A stretch of 64,000 nt of DNA from Gordionus sp. m RMFG-2023 (lineage: Eukaryota; Nematomorpha; Gordioida; Chordodea; Parachordodidae), in contig NC_088778.1 of assembly GCF_954871325.1 (NCBI RefSeq), forward strand, positions 6,047,743 to 6,111,742, read 5' to 3'. The translations under genes were made by a program, and so were the position numbers. Below the pieces are notes generated by a model. It did no database searches. It had not been told where the DNA came from and was given only the letters and a program-made list of their open reading frames with translations. Positions 12,020 through 22,970 of this stretch are shown here, piece by piece (the stretch's first letter is position 1; the number at the start of each line of letters is the position of its first letter).

Positions 12020-12696
12020 TAGGACTGTGCTGATATTAAATATCTGATTGTCAACGATATTTAACGTTTTCAAAATATATCGGCTAGGGCCGTTATTTAA
12101 AAAAAAATATGATCCGATATATTTTTTTTATTGTTTTTGGTTATTTTATGATTGTTTATATAATCCTTTTAAACCTTTTTATTTTATAAATAATTTCATA
12201 ATAAATCAATGAAAGGAACTATAATACTATTTATTTGTTGTAATGTTTAAAAAAATAGTTAACAATTTTTTCATTATTTTTAGTTATATTATCTGCAAGA
12301 AGTAAAGAATTTTAAAATATCTAACTAGTCACATACATCTAATGTTGCTAAACGGCCCAAGCCAATTTCTAAAAATGTTTTATTCAAGATTGGCCAAAAT
12401 ATCGATTAAGCCCTTTTTAAAAATCGGATAAATGAAGCAGTTTAATAACATAACATTCACCCTTATATATTGCAAATATTATAAATGAAATTTTTAACTT
12501 TTGGAGAAAAAAAATACACTTAAACATTCGTGAAGGTTATGAGGGTTTTTTTTAAAATAGAAAATACAGGATATTATTATGACACTGATACGAATATAGA
12601 GGGTAAATAAAAATCAATAAAAATATCGGATAGACGTTTTAAAGTAATTTCGGAAAATATAGGATTAGTGAAAGATTTGTGATCGGCATAGCCCTA
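12020..12696. mobile_element. Composite hAT MITE (TAGGGCTGTGCC-type ends)
   Basis: Termini TAGGACTGTGCTGAT and, inverted, TAGGGCTATGCCGAT. They are flanked by near-identical 8-bp repeats ATTCATAT (12012-12019) and ATTTATAT (12697-12704). It matches, in reverse orientation, the element at 61281-62236. Both carry the same smaller MITE at the same internal point. No coding capacity. Class (hAT) inferred from the 8-bp duplication and terminus. Confidence 0.85.
12337..12451. mobile_element. Inner MITE nested in the composite element
   Basis: Ends TAATGTTGCTAAAC and GTTTAATAACATA form inverted repeats. The flanks CATACATC / CATTCACC look like a decayed 8-bp duplication. The counterpart at 61.5-61.7 kb occupies the same site in the outer element. 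Confidence 0.7.
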
Positions 12697-12704
12697 ATTT
12701 ATAT

Positions 12705-13610
12705 ATTATTTGTTCTTATTAATAAAATTTTTGTAATTAAATATTATTTATTTGTAATTAACAATTATAAAGTACTTTAAGATCTTTATTAACATTACAC
12801 TCATTTCTCGAGAATATCATGTTGGCTTGAGTGTTACCTTAGACCATGACCAAGTAATTCCAGTCTACTAGGACATATGGACCTTTTGATAGGTAAAATA
12901 TTGCACAGCAAAAAAATATAATAAAAATAGTTCCATTTGATGAAAATTTAATTATTGAATCCTAAATTTAAAAAAAGAGTTTAGATTCAGATTTGGTAAA
13001 ACCAAAAGGGTAGAGGTTCTTCTGCCCTGTTATTTTTATTATTCAGAAATACTTTACTGCAATACTAGAAATTTATATTTTTAAACCCCTATTCTTGAAT
13101 AATAGTCAACAGATTCAAATTTAGTTCTGTTTTTACTATAATATATTATTTCTATTAATTTTTATCGTAATAGAAAGGGGTTAAGCCAAAAATATATTTT
13201 TGGTTGTTTATTTGAAACAGCATCTACATAAACGGGAGGGGGGTTTAGGAACAGTTTACATCCAAATTTCATTGAGGGGACAGTAGGTAGGCATCTTTAA
13301 GGGGGGTGGGAGGGTAGGATAAATTTATTGGGGGTTTATTTATTAAACTTTTAGATGAAATATGGGCAAAATATATTAAATTAATACTTTTATTATAGAT
13401 CTATTATAATACAATGATATTGTTAATCATCGACAAATATATATATTGCAAACAATCACAGACATTCTTAGTATCATATTCATGCCAAACAACATCTATA
13501 ATAATGTATTCATTGCAAATGAGGGGGTTTTTAATTGAATTCATGTTCTTCTTTAATATTCATAGTAGTAGAGCTAAAATAATTTATTCTTTAAAATTTA
13601 TGAAAGGACT
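12705..13610. other. Spacer with G-rich runs
   Basis: No gene recognised. Contains G-rich runs near 13238-13315. A 73-residue frame starting at 13414 has no recognisable features and I leave it uncalled. Confidence 0.4.
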
Positions 13611-13614
13611 ACCA

Positions 13615-16600
13615 GGGTCATTTCATGTGAAATGAGCAAAAAATCAAGATTTTCGGCCGACCCCTTTCAATTTCGATAAAAAGTTGTAGACTGGTTATAT
13701 ATGATCCCATTAGATTATAAATTTTTTTTAGCGCATTAGCAACTATATTAGCGGAGATAATCGGGGTTAAAGGTCCAAAAAACGCCTTTTTTTTCTTTTT
13801 ACTGATGTTAAATAATTAGTTTTTAATTTAAAACTAAATATGATCAAATATTGAATCTAATATCAATAGCTAAGTTAATAATTGATAAGTATGGCAAAAA
13901 AATTAAAATAAATTATTTTAAAATTAATTTTTTTTTAAATATGGGTCATCTTATGGTCAGTTAAAAGTTTTAAATTAATATTTCGAAATATATATGATCT
14001 CTGATTTTTAATTTTTTTATAGAAATATTATCCGTTTACTATTTTTTTAATAATTTCTTTAACAATTAGTATGGCTGGATATTTATTTAAAATAATATTG
14101 CGATTTATAAACTTTAATAAAATAGATGGCGCTATATATTATAGTTTTAATATGTTAAAATTCATTTTTTTTTATTGATTAAAAATATTTTAATGTATAA
14201 TATATCATAAAATTTGATTATATAACTTTGTAAACCTTATTCCCCTGAGATATTCGCAGGATAAAAAATTTTAATAATTTTTTTAATATTTCAATATAAA
14301 ATAAAAATAATTATAAAATCGGACTAGCACACGAACAAAAAAGCAGGATTAAAGGATTGCAGGAAAATTATTATGGGAAAAATCGAAAATCACATTAATT
14401 ACCAGACCTATCCCCAACCCTCCACCCCCCCCCCCCTCCAGACAAAGTCATACCCATCAAGACTAAGAATGTTATGAAATTCTCATTATCTTACATTATT
14501 AAAATAACCAGAGATAAAGAAAATTTCAAAGATTTTGAAAAATTTTTTAAGCAATAAAAATAACAAAATTATAGTTCTGATGAAATAAGCCGACTCATGA
14601 CTGGAATAAAAGATTGTGTATCTGTTAAAGGCGAGAAAGAATCCGTCCAAAGACTTATATTAAATAATCTTAAAGAAATATCCAAGATGTTTAAGGAAGA
14701 ATACCCAAATATATCAATTGGATTCTCTAAATTTGCCGAACTTAGACCAAAAAACTGTATTTTAGTTGGAGCTAGTAGCACACACACTGTTTGTGTGCGC
14801 CATTCATTAGAATGTGAAATTAATGACAAATGTAATAGCTGAAATTACAGCTGGAGAAGATTACTGTATAAATTCTTATAACTATCTTTTGGCGTAAATT
14901 ATTTGTAATCCATCTCAGGCAAAATGTTATTTAACAAATTGTGATCAATACCCTGGTATAGAATCTCTTAAGGGCCAATTATACCAGTTGTTTCAGAGAA
15001 ATAGTATAGAATAGGTCACGTTTAAACAATGGATCACAGTGGATAGAGCAAATCTTGAAACTATTATAAAGTCCATTGATGATTTCATCGATTATCTATT
15101 AGAAAAAGTTCAAATTTTACTGCGTCACTCATTTATAGCTAAACACAAATTTTATTTTTGAAGAATTCCAAAGAAAATTTAAAAGATGGGGAATTTTTAA
15201 CAATTCTAGATTATTCAGAGAATTATTCCTTCAATTTACTAGATGAAGTTCAGAGATTTCATTGGAACAAAGTGTAGGCCAATATACATCCATTTGTTGC
15301 ATATAATAAATCTGGAGAAGAATTAAAAAATATAAATTTTGTTATTTTGTCCGAATCATTAAGCCATAATACTAGTGCAGTCCACCTTTATCAAAAAAAA
15401 TTTATTAAATTCTTAACAGCCAAATTTAACTAACCCAGAAAAAAAATATATTTTTCAGATAAAACCGCGTTTTAATACAAGAATTGAAAAAATTTTCTGA
15501 ACATATGCCTTCATAAATACGATTTTAATATTCCTGCCGAATGGCATTTCTTTGCCACTGCTAACGGCAAAATTGCATGTGACGGTATCGGAGGAACTGT
15601 CAAAAGATTAGTTGCCAGAGCTAGTCTTCAAAGGCCAAATAAAAATCAAATCCTAACCCCATTAGAATTAATATAATTATGCTAGAGAAAATATTAATGG
15701 AATTCAATTTGAATATGTATCCAATCAAGAATATATCGAAGAGGAATTAGCCCTTTATAAAAGATTTGACTCTGCACTGCCCATTCATAGTACCCAAAAA
15801 ATTCACGGGGTTATTCCCATTGATCAAAATAGACTAAAAACCAAAATATATTCTAATTCCAAAAAATATAATATAAAACAAGATTCGTTTTTAAATGAGA
15901 AAATTAATGGATATATAACTGTATATGAAGATAAATGATGGTTAAGATATATAATCGATAAAAATGATATGAAGAGTAAAAATCCGTTTTTTACACCCTT
16001 GTGGACCTTCAGCCTCATTTAAATTTCAGCTGAAAGATGATATTTTAGTGTTGCCTAAATCTCATATTCTCTCGCTGATCCTTCTACTCCCACTAGTCGA
16101 ACATATATATTATCTTCTGAAGAAATCTCACAAGCTAGCCAGGCTTTGTATTCCTTTAGATGAAGTAAGATTTAATTAATTTATAAACTATCTTAATTAG
16201 GCAAAATTTGTGAAGATTTTAAAAATTTATGATCTGAATTACAAATAAATATAGATAATGCACATTGTAATCGATTTAGTATGATATATATACACTAAAA
16301 TATTTTTAATCAATAAAAAAAATGAATTTTAACATATTAAAACTATAATATATAGCGCCATCTATTTTTTTAAAGTATAAAAATCGCCATATATTTTTAA
16401 ATAAATATTCAGCCATGCTAATTATTGAAGAAATTATTAAAAAAAATAGTAAACGGATAATATTTCTTAAAAAAATTAAAAATCGGAGATCATACATTTC
16501 TAAATATTAATTTCAAGTTTTCAACTGACAATAAGATAACCCATATTTTATCAAAAATTAATTTTGATGTTTTCATCTCATCAATTATTAACTTAGCTAT

Positions 16601-16832
16601 TGATATTAGATTCAATATTTGATCATATTTAGTTTTAAATTAAAAACGAATTATTTAACATCAGTAAAAAGCAAAAAAAAGACGTTTTTGGACCTTTAAC
16701 CCCGAATATCTCTGCTAATATAGTTGCTAATGCGCTAAAATTTTGATGGGAACATATGTAACCAGCCTACAATTTTTTATCGAAATCGAAAGGGGTCGGC
16801 CGAAAAGTGATTGATTTGACATGGAATGACCC
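13615..16832. mobile_element. 3.2 kb DNA transposon with ~0.5 kb inverted ends
   Basis: The left end GGGTCATTTCATG at 13615 is mirrored by CATGGAATGACCC ending at 16832. Similarity of the arms continues inward for about 0.5 kb, to the blocks AAATAGATGGCGCTATA near 14122 and TATAGCGCCATCTATTT near 16355. The 4-bp flanks are identical (ACCA at 13611-13614 and 16833-16836), giving a 4-bp target duplication. A decayed transposase lies between the arms. A 4-bp duplication fits Sola-type transposons, but I cannot confirm the superfamily by reading alone. Confidence 0.85.
14570..15960 (+). pseudogene. Decayed transposase of the long-TIR element
   Basis: Readable blocks appear in order but in changing frames. 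First is YSSDEISRLMTG with VSVKGEKESVQRLILNNL (about 14570-14680). Then come IGFSKFAELRPKNCILVGAS and THTVCV (to about 14800). Later blocks resemble CDGIGGTVKRLVARASLQRP (about 15580-15640) and YVSNQEYIEEELALYKRF (about 15715-15770). I recognise this as a transposase-like protein widespread in invertebrate genomes, typically with FAxLRPKWCVxxGASGTHSVCVC and ATSHGKxxCDGxGGTVKR motifs, but I cannot name the family with confidence. At least several frameshifts and stops are present, so it is not functional. Confidence 0.7.
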
Positions 16833-16839
16833 ACCAATA

Positions 16840-17730
16840 TAAATAAAAAGGTGTAATTAATAATGGGAAAACATCAGTGGCAAAGGCTGAAAATTTTTTT
16901 AGGGGGGTAGGCATAGGTTTTGATGGAGTTTGCACCCAGTGAAAATTCTGCAGACACTGTTGACATGGAATAAATACATACATATTAATTTTTAATTTGA
17001 CTTCTGTAACTGGATTGTTTATTTCTTAAAACCCAGAACAACATTTTTATATTGTAAACTATCTCAATGCCGGATGCAAAAACATATTTAAAAAAATCAT
17101 AATCCTTTAACAACTCTCCCTACAATTATTTTTTGTAGTCACTAATTTACTGAATAAATAATTATCTCTAAAATATATGGCTACTATTACATCTAACACA
17201 GCAAAATGTTTATTCAGTGTTATAAAAAATGTTATACTAATAGTGAAGATGTCTCATTAATGAAAAACTCTAAAAAAGTATTTTAAAACCAAATAAATAT
17301 ATATTTAGTAAATATCATTATTATAATTTGGTAAATTTTACATACTTAGAAAAAGTATTAATAAAAAATATAAGGCCAAATTTAAATAATATAGAAGTAT
17401 TAATTTATATACCTTATATGACATTAAATTAATTATTAGATATATATGTGCATAGTTCTATTTATTAAAATAATATATTATCTTGTGTAATTAATCATAT
17501 TAAATGTAGAATAATAATAGTTTTCCATAAATATAAACTTTAATTTGTTAACTATGTACTATGCAAAATCTAATATCTGATCATATTAAATTTAGAATTG
17601 AATTAGGTGACAGAAAAAGCTATGTAAGGTATTAAAATTTGGTTAATCTTTTATATATACATTATAATAAAGTATGTTATTAACTTATATAATCATAATT
17701 TTTCTTAATCTATATAAATAATTATAAAAG
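16840..17730. other. AT-rich spacer downstream of PEN-2
   Basis: No gene recognised. It lies on the 3' side of the minus-strand PEN-2 gene and may include its 3' untranslated region near the right end. Confidence 0.4.
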
Positions 17731-17737
17731 GATAAAT

Positions 17738-18043
17738 TTATAAGTAGCCTCTTGGTATAACAAACAACATTCTGTCTCCAAGCTGTCCCCATGAAATTCT
17801 TTTAGTGTTAAAAAATATCACCCAAGATATAAATAATGAAAAATAGAAGACTGCCCCAATTATTGAAACAGTTACATAGTATTTGATCTTTTTTTGTTCA
17901 GGATATTCAGGTTTTCGAAAAGCTTCCCCATAAAACCATATAAAATTAACAAGCCAGACGCAAGGTAGGGCTAAAAATCCAATATAGAAGTATTTTTTGC
18001 ATATAGATAATTTTTCATCATTATCAACATCTTTTAAATCCAT
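17738..18043 (-). CDS. psenen: PEN-2, gamma-secretase subunit
   Basis: Presenilin enhancer 2 is the smallest subunit of the gamma-secretase complex (with presenilin, nicastrin and APH-1). It is a membrane protein needed for presenilin endoproteolysis and hence for cleavage of Notch and other type I membrane proteins. The predicted protein is 101 residues, exactly the length of the human protein, and aligns by eye along its whole length: MDLKDVDNDEKLSICKKYF at the start, then LPCVWLVNFIWFYGEAFRKP, a central EQKKIKYYV, a hydrophobic helix (about 60-80), RISWGQLGD and a final VIPRG. The conserved DYLSF motif near the C-terminus reads DRMLF here, keeping D and F. The gene is uninterrupted by introns and starts at ATG (18043). 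No stop or frameshift is present, so it looks functional. No functionally linked neighbour is visible. Confidence 0.97.
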   Translation of the reverse strand: MDLKDVDNDEKLSICKKYFYIGFLALPCVWLVNFIWFYGEAFRKPEYPEQKKIKYYVTVSIIGAVFYFSLFISWVIFFNTKRISWGQLGDRMLFVIPRGYL

Positions 18044-18049
18044 TTAATA

Positions 18050-18975
18050 TATGAATGAATGATAATAACGTGGGTACAATAACTTGATAGGTAATAATTT
18101 TTTTTAAACTACTTTTTATTTATTTAAAAAAGTGATAAAACTCTAAAATATTAAAAAAAGTATATAAATATTTTAGCAATATAATTAAAATTGTTTTTGT
18201 ATAATTATAAAAAAAAATAATATTCTAATAATTGATAATAAAATATGTTGTTATCCACCGTTTTCAATATCCTGTTATTTTTCTACTTGGAAAGCCAGTT
18301 TTTGTTCAAAAAATATGAGGCTAACTGAATCTCAATAAAGATATCTTTTAACATTTTTTGGTGATAATAATATATAATTGGTTGATCATGGTTGCTACCC
18401 AGATTCTAAGCATTATCTTTTAAGGAGATCAAATCAATATGTTTAGAATGTTTAAACTGATTTCGACGACTTTTGGGTCTATATTTGATTAAATTAGACT
18501 TCGAAAAATAGTGAAAACGATAACTAAATTTGTAAATAAAATTAGAACATAAGACAGGTGTTGTTAATATCTTAATGGTATACGAGTGTTTACGTGATCA
18601 GTTTAGGATTAGCTGGAGAGGGATCGGTTCTATATCCTGACGACCTTGAATGGTGACTTTCTAATTTATTTTTGATCTGACAATCGTTTTGCGCGGGCAG
18701 ACAAAGAAAAAAATATGTCGGTTGTCAATAAGATAAGTAATTCAATAAAAAAAATGATGATTAATAATAATTAAAAAAATCCATTTAAAGCCAATAGGTT
18801 TAATAAAAACTTTAATAAAGCCGAATACAATAATACGTTTGATAATTTTTATTAACTAGCGTAGTCATTAGTTTATTTAAAGGTCATTTTATTTTATGTT
18901 GAACCATTATATATAAAAATTACTATTTCATATATTTCTGTATGATAGAATATCAATAAATTAATAGTTATTATC
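18050..18975. other. Spacer upstream of PEN-2
   Basis: AT-rich DNA; it would contain the PEN-2 promoter at its left end. No specific motif identified. Confidence 0.4.
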
Positions 18976-18979
18976 AAAA

Positions 18980-19305
18980 CCTAAGAATATACAACAACTT
19001 AGATATTTTCTGGGACTCGTGAATTACCATGTGAACGCTTTATTAGAAATATAGTAAAGTTGAACTATTACATATGTTAACGAGCGTAAAAATACCATGG
19101 CGGTGGACTAAAGATGGGCAAGAATCCCTCTACGTTAGTAAAAAATTATTGTCATCCGAGGAAACGTTAATTACTTATAAAGCGCATCTTAGTCAGGAAT
19201 AATGGCTGTGTTGCTACATCAATTAGTAGACAGAAGGATAAAACCTTTCACGGACTTATTAGATCAGAGAAACATACAAGCAGATTGATGGAGATAATTC
19301 TTCGT
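18980..19305 (+). pseudogene. Ty3/gypsy scrap: end of reverse transcriptase and start of RNase H
   Basis: Short blocks in several frames read like the reverse transcriptase/RNase H junction of gypsy elements: FLGLVNYHVNALL, then IPWRWTKDGQESLYVSKKLL, then AVLLHQLVDRRIKPF. Order and spacing match the family. This is a broken, old fragment with no LTRs in sight. Confidence 0.7.
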
Positions 19306-19329
19306 TCCGAGTTTTATTTGGAACTCATA

Positions 19330-19565
19330 TAATAATAACAACATATAAAATTCAAAATTTTTATCATTATTTTGGAGTGTCAATTCTCAGTTTAGTCCTT
19401 TTTTAAAAAGATTTATAGAGTTTTAAAAGTATATTATTTTTTGACTCGTTCTGTGTGTACTAACTTATTTATTCATGACATCTTTGGAGTTATAACGCAA
19501 TTCTCAGGTTAGTCATTTGTGATTTTTAAAAAGTTTAATATTTTGACTGATTTAGTGCATATTAA
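19330..19565. repeat. Diverged pair of foldback-array units
   Basis: Two degenerate copies of the ~120-bp unit that forms the arms of the elements at 24-27 and 43-46 kb, recognised from TGTCAATTCTCAGTTTAGTC followed by a T-rich block and TTTGACTCGTTCTGTG, then a second, weaker repeat. Confidence 0.7.
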
Positions 19566-19569
19566 CCAG

Positions 19570-20380
19570 GATGGTTAATCGATCCTTTTAAAAGAATCGA
19601 ATCTTGATCATCACCTTTCCAAATAAATGGCATCGAAATCCAGGTTTGACCTTTTCTTATTTTATAAATTTCCGAAGAAAATTTAACTAATATAAAAATG
19701 AATATATAAGTGTAAATTTATTGTAATAGAATAATATTAATATATTTTCTATAATTAAAATTAGACTTTAGATAATTAAAAAATATGCTAAATTTTATCA
19801 ATCAGACATCATCATTTTTCACTAAGATAGCTTTAGTAAACAAGCGTTCCACATGAGCGCTTGATTTATATATCAGTAGTCTAAATATTGTTAGAATCAT
19901 GATTTGAATAAAAAAAATTATTAATGGAAAGCACATTTTACGAATCCCTTCAAAGCAATTATTAGTATTATCTATATAATCATAAGCATTTGCATGTGGT
20001 TAATCCTACATTTTTACAAATGGGCAATTAACTTTTATTTTACCAATAGATTTTGCAGTAGATTGATACAAGGTCAAGCTTAAATGATGGGCGAATTATT
20101 GCTGCTAATATGCTATTGTCCTCACACGGTGAAGGAATATATATTTTAAGAAATGATGATTTAACATGATTATACAAAGCTGAGGAAAAGGTAAAAGGTT
20201 CACATTTACATCTGTTACTAACTGTTTAATTATTTTTCTAGATCTATAGTAGACATTAGTAAATACATAAAAAATAATTTATTTTATTTTTTAATTGAAT
20301 AAATAAAACTTGTATGTAGCAAATCAAATTCTTAAATGTTGCCTTGATAAAATTTATGAGAAAAATATAAATATGACGGA
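19570..20380. other. Spacer
   Basis: No gene recognised. A short stretch near 20085-20165 is open and less AT-rich (reading NDGRIIAANMLLSSHGEG) but cannot be assigned. Confidence 0.35.
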
Positions 20381-20382
20381 GG

Positions 20383-20658
20383 ATGCTAAATTATTTTAGA
20401 GATAGATTTTTTTTTAAAAATAATATTTTATTTAAATTTATTTATATACTTCTTAAAAGAGGATCAATGGATCGAATATTTAACAAAATGATAACGATTT
20501 TAAATTTAAGAGAAAATCATAAATCTGGATATCTCATTCCTGTAATCAATATCTTACTACTTTGCTCACTTATATTTTCAATTAATCTTTATTATTCGGA
20601 GGAAATAATCCAATTTTATAAATCTTTTTATTATCATTTTTCCAGTATTTTAATATAA
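20383..20658 (+). CDS. Hypothetical small membrane protein (weak)
   Basis: A 91-residue frame, not recognised. It has a basic N-terminal half and one clear hydrophobic segment (about residues 50-70, GYLIPVINILLLCSLIFSIN), followed by an acidic-aromatic tail. In this AT-rich DNA, Phe/Ile/Leu-rich frames arise by chance, so the call rests only on length and hydrophobic pattern. A methionine at residue 29 is an alternative start. No neighbours support it. Confidence 0.2.
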   Translation: MLNYFRDRFFFKNNILFKFIYILLKRGSMDRIFNKMITILNLRENHKSGYLIPVINILLLCSLIFSINLYYSEEIIQFYKSFYYHFSSILI

Positions 20659-20779
20659 AAAAAAATAAATATATTATGAGAAAAATCCCATAATCTTATA
20701 ATGATCAAAAAAATTCACACGAGAGAACAAAAAAAGTTATTATAATGATATATATATATATATAATATTAAAAATTAAG

Positions 20780-20822
20780 TAAAGCTACAACACCGGGTAT
20801 TGACAAACAACACCGGGTATTG
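20780..20822. repeat. Short direct repeat, ACAACACCGGGTATTGACAA twice
   Basis: Two perfect adjacent copies of a ~20-bp unit. No function evident. Confidence 0.8.
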
Positions 20823-21149
20823 ACAAAAATCTAATCCAGGATGGTCCTTCTCGATCCTTTAACGCCTCTGATACCATGGGCGTCACCAGCTTTTACAATC
20901 TTAGAGGGCTTAAAAAATTTTTAAAATTATTCTCAAAATTGTCTCTTTTTTTTAAAACTAACTTTATCCTAAATTACCCCATTTTTTAAGCTAACATTAT
21001 CAAAATTACAGTTGGTATAAAAAAAATTTAAAAATTTTGAGGGGGGCTCTTCAAATTTTTCAGAGAGTTCGATCCTCTGCGCTCCTCCTCCCCCAACCTA
21101 GTGATGCTACTTCCTGATACTAATTTATATAATAATAAAATCTTAAAAA

Positions 21150-21540
21150 ATGGAAGTTACCCATTATCTTTGGTGTTATGATATCCATTCTCAAGTTCTA
21201 TTTTATTATCATTTTTTTTATCTTACGTAAATTAGGATATAAAGGGTAGTCCAATTAATTTTTGCCCCAGATCTAAAAAAAATTTAGTGTAAAGACTCTG
21301 TTTTCCGTCACACTTTTTTTTTTATTAATTAAGTTTAGGTTAAACATTTATATGGTTTCAAAAAATAATATATAAAAACGGAAGTGGGACTAATAAGTTC
21401 CTAAATAACATGAAATTTATATTATATTATATTTTATTATATTAAAATTAGTTTTAAATTTTCAAGTATTATAATGATAATAATTTTATAATAAAATTAG
21501 CAAAAATATATTTAATATTACTTATAAAAAAGTACTAAAA
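21150..21540. repeat. Foldback-element core fragment
   Basis: Matches, diverged, the core of the foldback-like element at 25625-25880. Landmarks are CGTAAATTAGGATAT, then an AATATA-AAAACGGAAGTG/GAC block and the AATTTTTATAAAATTAG-like end. It lacks recognisable array arms except a degenerate TTCTCAAGTT block at its left. Confidence 0.6.
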
Positions 21541-21544
21541 GAAA

Positions 21545-22185
21545 TTTTTATTATGAAAGGTAAAAATTGTGCTTAAAAATAATTTCAATTTTTTCATTAC
21601 AATTAATCTTTTTCTCTTGTTAAATAAAATTAAAATAGTTTATTTTTATTTTTAAGGTTATTTTTTACTCAAATTATTTTGTTTCTTTTCTTACTTGAAA
21701 ATAATTTAATTTTTGTAAAAAATGTTTTACCTTAAAATAATCTGTTTAAAAATTCTTATTACTTTAAAATATTATAGTAAAAATAACGATTCTTATAAAA
21801 TGTTATATTTTCAAAGGTTAAATTTTTGCACATATGTAAATCGACAATTAAAATAAATATATATATTCGACGAATTGTAATAAAAGGATATTGAATGTTT
21901 TGGTAATAGAAATTCTTCCATCCCTTGCCAGCCTTCCATAATTTTATACTTTCTATATATATATATATATATACTCTAATAATTCAAGTGGCATTCATTT
22001 TCTTATGATATGGTCGTGATGGACTTTTTTAAAAGTTATTATTGTATTGATACATATTTGAATATTTGTAAAGTCATTATTTTTATTTTATCTCGTATTG
22101 ATTTAGTTTGTAACCTAGGCGTTATGATTTGACTTTGAAATGTAAGACTCAGAATGAGTTAGATATCTATATTATAATTTTCCGA
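21545..22185. other. AT-rich spacer
   Basis: No gene seen. A (TA)n run lies at about 21955-21974. Confidence 0.4.
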
Positions 22186-22189
22186 TGTC

Positions 22190-22397
22190 CTCACTACGTC
22201 ATCGTGACGTCATGTCATCGCTACGTCATGTCAGCGTTACGTCATGTCATCATGTTACGTCATCTCATCGTTACGTCATGTCATCGTTACGTCATGTCAT
22301 CTCATGTCATCGTTACGTCATGTCATCGTTACGTCATGTCATCGTTACGTCATGTCATCGTTACGTCATGTCATCGTTACGTCATGTCATCGGTACG
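22190..22397. repeat. 16-bp minisatellite with TTACGTCAT core
   Basis: About a dozen copies of GTTACGTCATGTCATC, nearly perfect in the right half and with interruptions in the left. Each unit contains TTACGTCA, a bZIP (CRE/ATF-like) core. The His/Ser/Arg-rich reading frames across it are repeat artefacts. Confidence 0.95.
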
Positions 22398-22404
22398 TAT
22401 TTAT

Positions 22405-22800
22405 TTATTTTTTTATTTGTTGATTTTATTTATTTATTTTATACAAACAGATGATCATATAACTTAAATTTTCTATGCAACTGTAGAAGTTCATATTAAA
22501 ACCAAAAAGTAATACATTATTTACTATTGTTGATTTTATTTATATATTTTATACAAACAGATGACCTATAACTTAAATTTTCTATGCAATTGTAGGAGTC
22601 CATATTAAAAGCAAAAAGTATACATTATTTACTATTTTACTTATTTTATACAAACAGATATCCTATAACTTAGATTTTCTATGTAACTGTAGGAGTCCAT
22701 ATTAAAAGCAAAAAGTAATACATTATTTACTATTTTATTTATTTTATACAAACAGATGATCCTATAACTTAAATTTTCTATGCAAATCTTATTTTGTCAT
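22405..22800. repeat. ~110-bp tandem repeat, about 3.5 copies
   Basis: Repeated blocks carry ATACAAACAGATGATC, AACTTAAATTTTCTATGCAA, GTAGGAGTCCATATTAAAA and AGTAATACATTATTTACTA. A partial further copy lies near 22870-22940, interrupted by unrelated sequence. No coding potential. Confidence 0.9.
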
Positions 22801-22970
22801 GATTATCTAATAAGTGCTATGTTCAGGCTTTCTCAGTTTCCCTTATTATCAATTCACATGATTTTTTTCAAAATTAGTGCAAGTGTAGGAGCCCATATTA
22901 AAACCAATTGTCAAAGTATTACATTATTTACTAAATATTACAAATTATTCTCATTTTATATAGAAATTCA

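Noticed and set aside
20085-20165. Short open stretch NDGRIIAANMLL...GIYILRNDDL, vaguely like an Sm/LSm domain
   Set aside because: Too short, lacks the middle of the fold and soon reaches a stop; resemblance may be chance.
22129-22467. His/Arg/Ser-rich frames of 89-112 residues
   Set aside because: They arise from the 16-bp minisatellite.
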